Assembly: GCF_900109755.1 (NCBI RefSeq)
Contig: NZ_FOAR01000004.1
Span: forward strand, 166,173-230,172
Reading direction: 5' to 3'
Length of the DNA: 64,000 bases
Source: Pseudomonas agarici
Lineage (GTDB): Bacteria; Pseudomonadota; Gammaproteobacteria; Pseudomonadales; Pseudomonadaceae
Every line of letters begins with the position of its first letter. Within the stretch, counting starts at the first letter, position 1. The notes beneath the pieces were generated by a model. The model made no database searches. It saw nothing but the letters and a program-made list of their open reading frames with translations, and had not been told where the DNA came from. This document shows, in pieces, positions 39,165 through 48,460 of this stretch. Made by a program: the position numbers and the translations under genes.

Positions 39165-41279
39165 ATGCGTATTACCAATAAGGAAATATTGTTGCCTTCA
39201 GCTTGGGTAGAGAAGCCCGGAAATACTACGCTGGCAACGAAGACTGTGCGTGTTGGCAACTCCAGTAGCGGCATCGAGGTTTGCGCGTCACCGAAGTCAG
39301 ACACTTTCAACAAAGTGCCTATGAATGGCAGCGCCTATCCGGAAGATCTCAATCCCTTCGCGGGCAAGGTCGACGAATACCCGGACGGCATCAATCCCTT
39401 CGTAGACGCCGCCGAGACCTCTTCGCAAGCACTCAACCCCTTCGAGAACGAAACCGACACGGCCGATAGCACCGCCGCCGGCTTGCAGGAGGTGTTGCCG
39501 TCCGCACCACGGCTTGACGTAACGTTCGGGGCTCCCCTGGCTTTCATTCAGATGATCAATACGTACCTGAGAACCCGTAGCGACGGCTCTTTTCAGAGCA
39601 GCAACAATAGCAGGCACGTTGATAAGTTGAGCAAGGACATCAACCAGACCCCGGCCCTCGCCCAATTCCTGGTCATGAAGGGCGAAAAGGGAAAAGAGGC
39701 CGTGGAATGGAAGGGTGAACCTCCCAGCAAAGAAGAATTTCAGCAAATGCTGCAGGCATTCAAGCCGCTGCACAAGGTAAAGGGCAGTTTCTATACGTTG
39801 CTGACCCATTTCGACTTCGCCGGCGCGGGCTATCGCCTGCTCGACGATGGTACCCATGAGCGGATCATCAGGAAGGCTGCCGAGCCCGACTTGCATCGCC
39901 CGGGCAAGGGGGCTGTCGTGGACATGAAGCGCAAGGCCATGACCGATGTCCTTGAGCATTTCAGTGACCCGCTACGCCGTGACGAACCTGTGCCCGAGGG
40001 CTTGTTGGATGAGCTGATTGCCCATTACGGTCGCGTGGAGAAGGACCAGGACCAGGCACGGTTATCGGCGCAGAAGCTGGCGGAGAACAGCAACCTGTCG
40101 CTCAATGACAGTGGTTTCGGTGATGCGCTTGCGCGCTTTTTTCGTCGGGTGAAAACAGGCGAACGGCTAGGTCGTTTCAATAACGAAGTGGCAGCGACCG
40201 GGGAAAAGCTTCGAGGAAAAATGTTCGAAAACCTGGAGCGTATCCATCGCCAACATGAACCACAAGCGGTGGCGGTGAGGACCAAGACAATGCTCGAAAA
40301 GCATTTGAGGAAGGCGCACGACGAGTACGCGAAAGAGATGAAAGGCAGGAATATCTACCCCGACAGCATAGGGGCGGAGACTGCCGGTCAGATTAACGGC
40401 AAAGCCGAGGAAAACTTCCAGCAGGTGCTCCGAAGCGTTGTTTTCAGCTACGAAAAAGCTTTTGTCGAGGGTATGGCTAAGGCCGTCTCGTCTTTTTCTC
40501 CGCCCGATTATTTTCAGGGAAAAAGCCTCGGTAGGTCGGTGGACAATATCATTAATATCAATGATAACTTGAGTGATTTGCATCGGGTCGCGCAAGCACA
40601 GCATAAGGCCGATATACATGAGGTAAAGAGTCGATTCGGTGAAAAAGCGGTGGTGGGACTTTCGACGGATTTCCAGGCGCTGCAACTCGATTTTGCCGGT
40701 CGCATCAAGCAAAAAGTGTTAAGCAACTACGGAGATGTGCTCCAGCGTTACGAAAAAAAGCTGGATAAACTGCGACAGGCGACACCTTCCGATAGCCTGC
40801 ACGGCAAACTCAAACTTGCTCGGGAACTGGCTGTTCTCTCCAAACAATCTGCCGCTGACCTCGACAAGATACGCACGCATCGTCATGCGGAGCATCTGCA
40901 ACTGCAACCTGCCGAGTTGGAGCAGGTTTTGCAAAAGGCCGCCCAGCCGATACAAGAGAAGGTAACGGAGCTGCTGCCCAAGCCGATGGGTATCAAAGGG
41001 ATGCTGAAGTCGATCATCGTGCGCCCATTCAAGCCCACGGTGAAAAACATCGCAATCGGTGCCGCCGTGGCGGGCGTGTCGACCCTGGCGTTGGTGGCGT
41101 TACCCGCAGTGATCGCAGGTCCAGTGGGTGTTGCTTTGATTGTCGGGTTGTCTGTTGCGGTGGTGGGCTGGTTTGGCCGGAATATCTACAGAAGTCTTAG
41201 CCAGAGTCATGAACTCAATAAATTACTGACTCAGATAGGGCAACCACGGAGCGAGGTTGAGAACCGCGACAAAGCCTGA
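39165..41279 (+). CDS. putative effector with tandem NPF repeats and C-terminal hydrophobic hairpin, 704 aa
   Basis: No known family recognised. Residues 61-102 hold three tandem 14-residue units, DLNPFAGKVDEYPD, GINPFVDAAETSSQ and ALNPFENETDTADS, placing NPF at 63-65, 77-79 and 91-93. NPF is the ligand of eukaryotic EH domains in endocytosis. The centre is charged and helical with coiled-coil potential (about 280-600). Residues 629-671 are a hydrophobic double segment (IAIGAAVAGVSTLALVALPAV...), then a short basic tail. There is no signal peptide and the N-terminal 60 residues are Ser/Thr-rich, as in secreted effectors. ATG 39165 has only a weak purine run upstream. It converges with the next gene over a shared terminator. 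The effector function is inferred. Confidence 0.7.
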   Translation: MRITNKEILLPSAWVEKPGNTTLATKTVRVGNSSSGIEVCASPKSDTFNKVPMNGSAYPEDLNPFAGKVDEYPDGINPFVDAAETSSQALNPFENETDTADSTAAGLQEVLPSAPRLDVTFGAPLAFIQMINTYLRTRSDGSFQSSNNSRHVDKLSKDINQTPALAQFLVMKGEKGKEAVEWKGEPPSKEEFQQMLQAFKPLHKVKGSFYTLLTHFDFAGAGYRLLDDGTHERIIRKAAEPDLHRPGKGAVVDMKRKAMTDVLEHFSDPLRRDEPVPEGLLDELIAHYGRVEKDQDQARLSAQKLAENSNLSLNDSGFGDALARFFRRVKTGERLGRFNNEVAATGEKLRGKMFENLERIHRQHEPQAVAVRTKTMLEKHLRKAHDEYAKEMKGRNIYPDSIGAETAGQINGKAEENFQQVLRSVVFSYEKAFVEGMAKAVSSFSPPDYFQGKSLGRSVDNIININDNLSDLHRVAQAQHKADIHEVKSRFGEKAVVGLSTDFQALQLDFAGRIKQKVLSNYGDVLQRYEKKLDKLRQATPSDSLHGKLKLARELAVLSKQSAADLDKIRTHRHAEHLQLQPAELEQVLQKAAQPIQEKVTELLPKPMGIKGMLKSIIVRPFKPTVKNIAIGAAVAGVSTLALVALPAVIAGPVGVALIVGLSVAVVGWFGRNIYRSLSQSHELNKLLTQIGQPRSEVENRDKA

Positions 41280-41335
41280 ATGTAGCGTGACGGATCTGTT
41301 CAGGACTGTTCATATTCAGGAAGAGTAAAAAGGTG

Positions 41336-41379
41336 GGAAGAGGGCATTATCATTGATAGTGCCCTCTTCCTTGTTTTTC
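41336..41379. terminator. bidirectional terminator between convergent effector-like genes
   Basis: GGAAGAGGGCA (41336-41346) pairs with TGCCCTCTTCC (41360-41370). A T-rich tract follows on the plus strand (TTGTTTTTC) and TTTTTACTC a few bases beyond the stem on the minus strand. Confidence 0.8.
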
Positions 41380-41394
41380 TTGGAGAAGCTGGAG

Positions 41395-42822
41395 TTATCG
41401 CTTAACGGATGGGGTGGTCGAATTTGCCTTGAACTGTGCTTCCCAGAAAGCTCTCATTTGCTCAACCCTCGTCTGCGTTGCTTGCGTGGTGTTGTTTGTG
41501 GGGTCGCTTTGGCTTCTCTCCAGGCCTTTTTGGGCATCTATTTTCCGTGACGGTCGGATTGGCACGGATCTGGTGCCGGCTTCCGAGTCGCTACGTTTGA
41601 CTAGTGATGGCGGTGGCACCTCTTGGCCGATGGGTGTTTTTTCTTCGCCTGTGAACATTTCATTGAACTCTTTTTCTATAACGTCTTTGGACATTTGATC
41701 AAGTGCCAGCTCTGAAGCAAACAGTTGATCAAACTCGCTGTCTACAGAGTCTCCAGGTATTCGATCGCTATTGGGCCGATCAGGCACTGGCTGCGCCGGT
41801 TTGGTTTGGGAAGGGGGACTCGAAGCGCTTGGGACTCCTCCATATTTAAATGTTCGTGGTGGTTTTTGGGGAGGAGACAGCGCTCCGGATTTATTATCTT
41901 TTTGCTCGCTGGATGCCTTATTAATCGACTCTGTTGGTGATTGTGGATTCACCTGCGCGGTGGGGTTATTAGTCGTATCGGAGCTTGATTGTGAATATGA
42001 GTTTTCAGGGTTTTCAGAAAAAGTTGAAATATATTGGAGCAATTCATTTTCATTGATAACTAAATCTTCCTGGTCGCTTCCCAAATTGTTTGAAATGACC
42101 GAATGCAAAAATTGCTTTCCTGGATTTTTCTGGGGCCATTCGCTCAGTTCATCACCAGTACTACCATATTGCGCGCTCTGTGATTTTTCTTGCATGGTAA
42201 CTTCAGGCCCTTTCATCTCGTGAGGCGCATTTGAATTTTCGCCACTCATTGGATGCCGTGCAGCAGCAAATTTTTCCTCCTGAAGTTGGACTCTGTCCTC
42301 AAGAGCTTTGATATAGCCATCTTGAGTATCCAGTTTTTCATCTATTTTAGAGATGATATTGTCTTTGTCCGTTATTTTTCCAAACTCAAGGTCGAGACCA
42401 TTAATCTTTTTTTCGAACTTTGCGGCGCCAGCATCGCGTAATCCGACAGCTTCAAGTATTTTGAAGCTATTACTCAAATAAAGACCTTTTGTTTCGGAGT
42501 AACGAAGAGTACCCTTATTGGGCAGGTTCTTTACGCTATCGATTTTTTCTTTTAAATTCAGTAAACTATTTTTGAGTTCTTGCGCATTGTTCTGCTGAGT
42601 CCGCAATAAATCTATGACAGGGTTGGTTTTGGCTGCGATCGGTGTTTCTTTGTGGCTACTTTCGGGAACATCTACCCTGGTGTTGACTTCTGTCTTGTGG
42701 GGGGCGTTATTAATAGTCTGAACGTGCAGGCTGGCTTTGGAGTTTTTTTCCGACCGTTCGCTCCTAAATATGTCAGGAAGAATGCTTGGGAAACTTAAAA
42801 AGGGGGCAAAGGGATGCATCAT
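41395..42822 (-). CDS. putative effector, proline/serine-rich with shared N-terminal module, 475 aa
   Basis: Unknown family. Residues about 80-180 match the N-terminal modules of the next two genes (LRYSETKGLYLSNSF corresponds to LRFSPERGAYFSSNW in the 245-aa protein), followed by coiled-coil-like helix. The middle is low-complexity, rich in Ser, Asn, Gln and Pro, with PPQKPPR at 317-323 (an SH3-ligand-like PxxPxR). SEFDQLFASE (362-371) and KEFNEMFTGE (384-393) form an imperfect 10-residue repeat. LERSQSDPTNNTT near 434 recurs in the 245-aa protein. No signal peptide. Base composition is clearly more AT-rich than the neighbours, suggesting transfer. The start (MM at 42822) has a poor ribosome site. 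Confidence 0.68.
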   Translation of the reverse strand: MMHPFAPFLSFPSILPDIFRSERSEKNSKASLHVQTINNAPHKTEVNTRVDVPESSHKETPIAAKTNPVIDLLRTQQNNAQELKNSLLNLKEKIDSVKNLPNKGTLRYSETKGLYLSNSFKILEAVGLRDAGAAKFEKKINGLDLEFGKITDKDNIISKIDEKLDTQDGYIKALEDRVQLQEEKFAAARHPMSGENSNAPHEMKGPEVTMQEKSQSAQYGSTGDELSEWPQKNPGKQFLHSVISNNLGSDQEDLVINENELLQYISTFSENPENSYSQSSSDTTNNPTAQVNPQSPTESINKASSEQKDNKSGALSPPQKPPRTFKYGGVPSASSPPSQTKPAQPVPDRPNSDRIPGDSVDSEFDQLFASELALDQMSKDVIEKEFNEMFTGEEKTPIGQEVPPPSLVKRSDSEAGTRSVPIRPSRKIDAQKGLERSQSDPTNNTTQATQTRVEQMRAFWEAQFKANSTTPSVKR

Positions 42823-42850
42823 GAGGGCCCATTCTTGAAATTGAAACGAC

Positions 42851-42868
42851 CCAGTACATTGGTACTGG
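42851..42868 (-). repeat. leader hairpin of the 475-aa gene
   Basis: CCAGTAC-ATTG-GTACTGG, a perfect 7-bp stem with a 4-nt loop, 29-46 nt upstream of the start codon. Confidence 0.45.
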
Positions 42869-42932
42869 CGCGATCCGCCGTTATAAAAAGTCGGTACGCG
42901 CGTTAAATGGTTGGCCCTTTAAGGAGGGTGTG

Positions 42933-42948
42933 CTTCCAATAAACGCCC
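42933..42948 (-). promoter_or_regulatory. shared upstream element, third (diverged) copy
   Basis: CTTCCAATAAACGCCC on the plus strand matches 13 of 16 bases of the element at 43891 and 45282. It lies 111 bp upstream of the 475-aa gene, in the same orientation relative to the gene as the other two. The second box seen in the other copies is only weakly present (ATGGTTGG at 42907). Confidence 0.45.
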
Positions 42949-43010
42949 ATCGTCTATCAATCGGTTACTATCTCTGGTTCGCGTGTAGGTAAAAAACTAA
43001 TATACCTATG

Positions 43011-43041
43011 AAAAAGGCTTCAGCGCTGTAGCGCCGAAGCC
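43011..43041 (-). terminator. terminator of the 245-aa gene; duplicate of the trpA terminator
   Basis: The hairpin GGCTTCAGCGC-TGTA-GCGCCGAAGCC (43016-43041) is followed on the minus strand by TTTTTCATAGG. Its core is nearly identical to the hairpin at 45359-45386. Confidence 0.75.
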
Positions 43042-43049
43042 TCCAGGCG

Positions 43050-43787
43050 TCAAATTTTAGGCTGAGGCCCGGATTGTTTTCCTTCCAGCATTTTGAAAAA
43101 ATTTATTCTGTCTTTAATTGATTGGCCATTTTGGTTTGTTTCCAATGGAGGTCTTGAGGCTGGTTTGGTCGTGTTGGTAAGTGCGCTCTGGCTTCGCTGT
43201 AAATGTGCCTGGATAAGATCTTCGCGTTTTTTGGGAGTTGGCAAAGCAGCGGTTTCCGAGGTGCTTCGAGTGAAGGGCAAGATGTGCCTCGGCAAGGGCA
43301 CCGGCTTTGTCCGTGAGGGGGTAACTGCTATCTGGCCATCATTGAGATTGGGTCTCGGTTCGGCCCGCGAGCCTGTACGGGTGTCGCCAGGCTGATTTGT
43401 CAGACGAGCAATCAGTTTTTCGTTCTCGTTCAAGCACGTTTTGAGTGTCTCTTGAATAACCGTGCATTTTACTTTTTTGCCAAAGGGGGCGAGGGTAAGG
43501 TCTTTTATGTCTTGCGGGGCTTTTGAGGCACCGCCATCATGCCTGTGGATCGCTTCCCGGAAACTCCAATTTGAGCTGAAATACGCACCTCTTTCGGGAG
43601 AGAAACGCAGATAACCGCCACCTTGTTTGTTTTGTACAAAGTTGACCTGTTTTTTCAAATTTTCCAGGCATGTTCGGAGTTCCTCCGCACGTTCCAACTC
43701 CGTTATCGGAGCGGTGTGTTGGGAGGACTCGGATCCATCGAGAGTGTAAATACGCGGAGAACCGCCGTCGTTCGATATTGGGCCCAT
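43050..43787 (-). CDS. putative effector with shared N-terminal module, 245 aa
   Basis: No family recognised. Residues 36-130 form the module shared with the two flanking genes: an amphipathic helix (AEELRTCLENLKKQVNFV), then YLRFSPERGAYFSS and a helical end (LKTCLNENEKLIARL). The C-terminal half is basic, Pro/Ser/Thr-rich and probably disordered, with KPVPLPRH (161-168) and LQRSQSALTNTT (196-207), the latter paralleling LERSQSDPTNNTT of the 475-aa protein. It ends DRINFFKMLEGK, again paralleling that protein. No signal peptide. The whole looks like a shorter paralogue of the 475-aa protein. The upstream region carries the common element at 43891. Confidence 0.68.
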   Translation of the reverse strand: MGPISNDGGSPRIYTLDGSESSQHTAPITELERAEELRTCLENLKKQVNFVQNKQGGGYLRFSPERGAYFSSNWSFREAIHRHDGGASKAPQDIKDLTLAPFGKKVKCTVIQETLKTCLNENEKLIARLTNQPGDTRTGSRAEPRPNLNDGQIAVTPSRTKPVPLPRHILPFTRSTSETAALPTPKKREDLIQAHLQRSQSALTNTTKPASRPPLETNQNGQSIKDRINFFKMLEGKQSGPQPKI

Positions 43788-43826
43788 CTTCTATAAAACT
43801 CCTTTGCCCTATTCCATTTTTTTCAT

Positions 43827-43853
43827 CGTTCACGCCACGAGCTGGCGTGAACG
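43827..43853 (-). repeat. 11-bp perfect inverted repeat in the leader of the 245-aa gene
   Basis: CGTTCACGCCA and TGGCGTGAACG around CGAGC. It lies between the common upstream element and the start codon. It has no following T-run on the minus strand, so it may be a leader hairpin or an operator. Confidence 0.5.
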
Positions 43854-43863
43854 CAAGCAGGCG

Positions 43864-43906
43864 ATGCTCAGTCAGCTCAATCCCTCAAAGCTTTCAGTAA
43901 ACGCTC
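43864..43906 (-). promoter_or_regulatory. shared two-part upstream element of the effector cluster
   Basis: CTTTCAGTAAACGCTC (43891-43906) and ATGCTCAG (43864-43871), exactly 19 bp apart. The same pair with the same spacing lies upstream of the ADP-ribosyltransferase gene at 45255-45297. Read toward the gene it is GAGCGTTTACTGAAAG, N19, CTGAGCAT, which resembles a promoter with unusual -35 and -10 boxes. It is not a HrpL box. Confidence 0.6.
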
Positions 43907-43971
43907 GCTGTGTCATGAATTGATTGGCCTCAATGCTGTGCGCCGTCGCCTTTGTGCTGACAGGCCAGGCG

Positions 43972-45153
43972 TTACACCAGGATCGCCCTGGTGCTTCTTC
44001 GGTCTGCTTCGCTCAACACGATGCTGGCCGTCGGGCTTCGGGTATCGATTGATATGACCTTGAATTGGCTACCGGGCTTGAACAAGCTTTCCTGTTCATA
44101 AGCGCTGTCGGCTGTGAACGGGTTGCCAATGACTGTGAACATGACCGGGCGATCCTTGTGGCTGCTGTACTTGCCCTCGGCGAAGGGGCGGGCGTCTTTT
44201 TTCTCAGGCGTCACCGCCATGAAAAATGATGATTCGATGGGCAGCGCACTATTATAGGCATCCTGGTATTTCTGGATTTCATTGTCGGGTAAAGAAGCAC
44301 CACGAAAATAGGCCTTTGTGCCGGAAGGCTCGGTTAAGGCGGTGTCCATGACCTGGAGGAGTATTTCATCGTTCAACTCAAGAACTTTCTCGACCTGCTT
44401 GATGGCCTTCTGGGAAAAACTATTGATGTGGCTGTTATTGTCGCTGTTTTGATAGAAACAAGTGACCTCAGCAAGACCTGGTTTTTTGCTGGCCGCTTCT
44501 GGACGGAGGGTTGAAACTTTGGCGCGACACAACCCGTTGATATAGGCTGCCCCGCAGTTGCTCCCCCAGAGTTTCAGCACGCCGCGTTTAAGGTCTTCTG
44601 GTCTGTTACGTTGTTCCTGCAGTTCTTCTGATAGTGCTCCGAGTGCTTTTTTTTGTTCGTTAAGTGCTTGCTCTTCTTTGGTGGATTCGGCTTTCTTTAT
44701 TTCAAGGCTTGCGATTTCCTTGGTATGGATTTTTAGTGCAAGATCTATATGGTGACGCATATCGGCCACTGCTATTTTTTTACCCGCGCCGCTGTTAAGG
44801 GTGATGCCGCTATCTTTAAGGTTGTCGACTGCTTGCGCGTAACCCTTGTCACCAAGATGCAGACGGACCGCCAGGCCTTTATGATGGCTGAAGTGGTCGC
44901 CTTTCCCCCTGGAGCTATGGAGGTAGACAGTTTGCTTGGCGGGATTTTTATTTTTTACTGTATCAAGGTTCTCGCGTAACTGGGTAAGGTAGGCGATTTT
45001 GAATTTTTCCAGCCTTAATTCCTTACTTATGTCTCCTAAAGAGTTATTTACTGCTTTAATTTGCGTGTTGAGGGTTTTAATTTTTTTATCATTACTGGTG
45101 ATTTTATCATCCAGCGACACTGACAGACGATGGTTTGTAAGATTAATAGGCAT
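43972..45153 (-). CDS. putative mono-ADP-ribosyltransferase effector, 393 aa
   Basis: The C-terminal domain (about residues 200-393) has the R-S-E order of arginine-type ADP-ribosyltransferases: AYFRG with R284, ESSFFMAVT with S308-S309, and YEQESLFKPGSQFKVISID with E353-x-E355 followed by the typical F-K-P-G turn. Such toxins move ADP-ribose from NAD+ to target arginines. Residues 1-50 are coiled-coil-like, and about 50-152 are the module shared with the two downstream genes (YLHSSRGKGDHFSHHKG). No signal peptide, so any export would be by a contact-dependent or other effector system not in this window. No immunity gene is obvious beside it, favouring a eukaryotic over a bacterial target. 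Fold assignment is by motif only. Confidence 0.75.
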   Translation of the reverse strand: MPINLTNHRLSVSLDDKITSNDKKIKTLNTQIKAVNNSLGDISKELRLEKFKIAYLTQLRENLDTVKNKNPAKQTVYLHSSRGKGDHFSHHKGLAVRLHLGDKGYAQAVDNLKDSGITLNSGAGKKIAVADMRHHIDLALKIHTKEIASLEIKKAESTKEEQALNEQKKALGALSEELQEQRNRPEDLKRGVLKLWGSNCGAAYINGLCRAKVSTLRPEAASKKPGLAEVTCFYQNSDNNSHINSFSQKAIKQVEKVLELNDEILLQVMDTALTEPSGTKAYFRGASLPDNEIQKYQDAYNSALPIESSFFMAVTPEKKDARPFAEGKYSSHKDRPVMFTVIGNPFTADSAYEQESLFKPGSQFKVISIDTRSPTASIVLSEADRRSTRAILV

Positions 45154-45194
45154 ATCATTCAGTCCGATTTCGAGGGCAGACGGCTGGCTGATAA

Positions 45195-45214
45195 TGGGCG
45201 TCAGTAATAGCCCA
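45195..45214 (-). repeat. weak leader hairpin of the ADP-ribosyltransferase gene
   Basis: TGGGC and GCCCA around a 10-nt loop, 42-61 nt upstream of the start codon. Short, listed because each of the four effector-like genes has a hairpin in this position. Confidence 0.3.
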
Positions 45215-45254
45215 CTCGATTATGGGGGGAGGTCTGCGCGACAGATAGAGTGAA

Positions 45255-45297
45255 ATACTCAGCTATTGCTGGCCGTCGATACTTTCAGTAAACGCTC
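45255..45297 (-). promoter_or_regulatory. shared two-part upstream element of the effector cluster
   Basis: CTTTCAGTAAACGCTC (45282-45297) and ATACTCAG (45255-45262) with a 19-bp gap, matching 16/16 and 7/8 bases of the copy at 43864-43906. The gap sequences themselves are unrelated, which argues for a constrained binding site rather than a simple duplicated block. It lies about 100 bp from the start codon. Confidence 0.6.
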
Positions 45298-45350
45298 ACC
45301 GAGCCATAGGTCGCTTCCGAGCTTCGAGTAGGTAAAGGGCCTTTGTACCC

Positions 45351-45386
45351 ATAAAAAAGGGCTTCAGCGCTGTAGCGCTGAAGCCC
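45351..45386 (-). terminator. terminator of trpBA
   Basis: GGGCTTCAGCGC (45359-45370), TGTA, GCGCTGAAGCCC (45375-45386): a perfect 12-bp stem followed on the minus strand by a six-T run. It lies 28 bp after the trpA stop. Confidence 0.85.
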
Positions 45387-45413
45387 TTCGGGTGTTGCCG
45401 GTGACTGGGTGGA

Positions 45414-46222
45414 TCAGTTACGCGCCGTGCGTACCCCTTCCGCCAGCGCCGCGCATAAGCTCAGCACGCCATCGACGGCCTGTGCGTCGCTGGTGGCATT
45501 GGCAATATGGTCGATCAGCGCCGAGCCGACCACCACACCGTCCGCGAGCCGGGCGATGGACGCAGCCTGCTCCGGTGTACGGATGCCGAAGCCGATGCTG
45601 ATCGGCAGGTCGGTATGGCGACGCAGGCGAGTCACTGCCTCTTCGACATGTGCCAGGGTTGCCGAGCCGGCACCGGTCACGCCCGCCACCGACACGTAGT
45701 AGACGAAGCCCGAGCTGCCGTTGAGCACGGTGGGCAAACGGACATCGTCGGTGGTCGGGGTGGTCAGGCGGATAAAGTCCAGGCCAGCGGCCTGGGCCGG
45801 GTCGCACAGTTCGCCGTTGTGTTCCGGCGGCAGGTCGACCACGATCAGGCCGTCGACGCCGGCAGCCTTGGCGTCGGCGATAAAACGCGGCACGCCATAG
45901 TGGTGGATCGGGTTGAAGTAGCCCATCAGCACCAGTGGGGTCTCGTTGTTGTCGGCGCGGAACGCACGAACCATCTGTAGGGTTTTCGCCAGATTCTGTT
46001 TGGCGGCCAGCGCACGGATATTCGCCAACTGGATCGCCGGGCCGTCTGCCATCGGGTCGGTGAAGGGCATGCCCAGCTCGATCACGTCTGCACCGGCCTT
46101 GGGCAAGCCCTTGAGGATCGCCAGGGAGGTGTCATAACCCGGATCGCCGGCAGTGACGAAAGTCACCAGGGCGGCGCGGTTCTGTTGTTTCAGCTCGGCA
46201 AAGCGGGTTTGCAGGCGGCTCA

Positions 46223-46223
<1 letters not shown>
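45414..46223 (-). CDS. trpA: tryptophan synthase alpha subunit
   Basis: A 269-residue TIM-barrel enzyme that cleaves indole-3-glycerol phosphate to indole. Catalytic Glu in [19 protein letters not shown] and Asp further on; [28 protein letters not shown] is the phosphate site. ATG 46223 shares a base with the trpB stop (TGATG); the frame extends 61 codons upstream inside trpB but that is shadow sequence. Confidence 0.96.
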
Positions 46224-47485
<1,262 letters not shown>

Positions 47486-47554
47486 CTAACCATGACAGGC
47501 GCGGATGAAAACCGATAAGATTGCTATGACTTGTCAGGAAAACTCACAGATATC

Positions 47555-48448
47555 ATGAGCCGCGATCTACCTCCGCTCAATGCCCTGCGCGCCTTCGAGG
47601 CCACGGCCCGCCTGAATAGTGTCAGTCGGGCCGCCGAACAGCTACATGTGACCCACGGTGCGGTCAGTCGGCAGTTGAAAGTCCTTGAGGAGCACCTGGG
47701 CCTGAGCCTGCTGGTCAAGGATGGACGTGGCCTGAAACTCACAGATGCCGGCATCCGTCTGCGTGACGTTAGCGCCGAGGCCTTCGAGCGCCTGCGGGCG
47801 GTGTGCGCCGAATTGACTCAGGATTCGGCATCCGCTCCGTTTGTTCTGGGTTGTTCCGGCAGCCTGCTGGCCCGCTGGTTTATCCCGCGCCTGGGCCGCC
47901 TGAATGCCGATTTGCCGGATTTGCGCCTGCACCTGTCGGCGGGTGAAGGTGATCTCGATCCGCGCAAACCAGGGCTCGATGCCCTGCTGCTGTTCGCCGA
48001 GCCGCCGTGGCCGGTGGATATGCAGGTTCATGAGTTGGCCGGCGAGCGCATCGGGCCGGTGATGAGTCCGCACTTCGCCCGCTATGAAGCCTTGCTCAAG
48101 GCGCCGGCCCAGGACCTGGTCGGCGAGCCGTTGTTGCATACCACTTCGCGCCCGCAGGCGTGGCCGAGCTGGGCGCGGCGCAACGGCATCGATGCCAACG
48201 AGCTGAAATATGGGCAGGGTTTCGAGCATCTGTACTACCTGCTTGAGGCGGCGGTGGCCGGATTGGGCGTGGCGATCGCGCCGCAGCCGTTAGTGGCGGA
48301 CGATTTGCGCGCCGGTCGATTGGTCGCTCCCTGGGGCTTCAACGAAACACCTGGGCGACTGGCGTTGTGGTTGCCTGGGCGCGCCGCGGATGGGCGCGCC
48401 CGGCAGTTGGCAGAATGGCTCAAGACCGAGCTCGAACTCCTGGTGTGA
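47555..48448 (+). CDS. trpI: LysR-type activator of trpBA
   Basis: A 297-residue LysR regulator beginning [30 protein letters not shown], with the helix-turn-helix [19 protein letters not shown]. In pseudomonads TrpI binds indole-3-glycerol phosphate and switches on trpBA. I chose ATG 47555, the family start; the frame begins eight codons earlier. Position and orientation opposite trpB match. Confidence 0.93.
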   Translation: MSRDLPPLNALRAFEATARLNSVSRAAEQLHVTHGAVSRQLKVLEEHLGLSLLVKDGRGLKLTDAGIRLRDVSAEAFERLRAVCAELTQDSASAPFVLGCSGSLLARWFIPRLGRLNADLPDLRLHLSAGEGDLDPRKPGLDALLLFAEPPWPVDMQVHELAGERIGPVMSPHFARYEALLKAPAQDLVGEPLLHTTSRPQAWPSWARRNGIDANELKYGQGFEHLYYLLEAAVAGLGVAIAPQPLVADDLRAGRLVAPWGFNETPGRLALWLPGRAADGRARQLAEWLKTELELLV

Positions 48449-48460
48449 GTCTCGGGCGAC

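Noticed and set aside
38883..45300. HrpL-type box (GGAACC, 15-16 bp, CCAC) before the effector-like genes
   Set aside because: No such pair found on either strand; the shared element is different.
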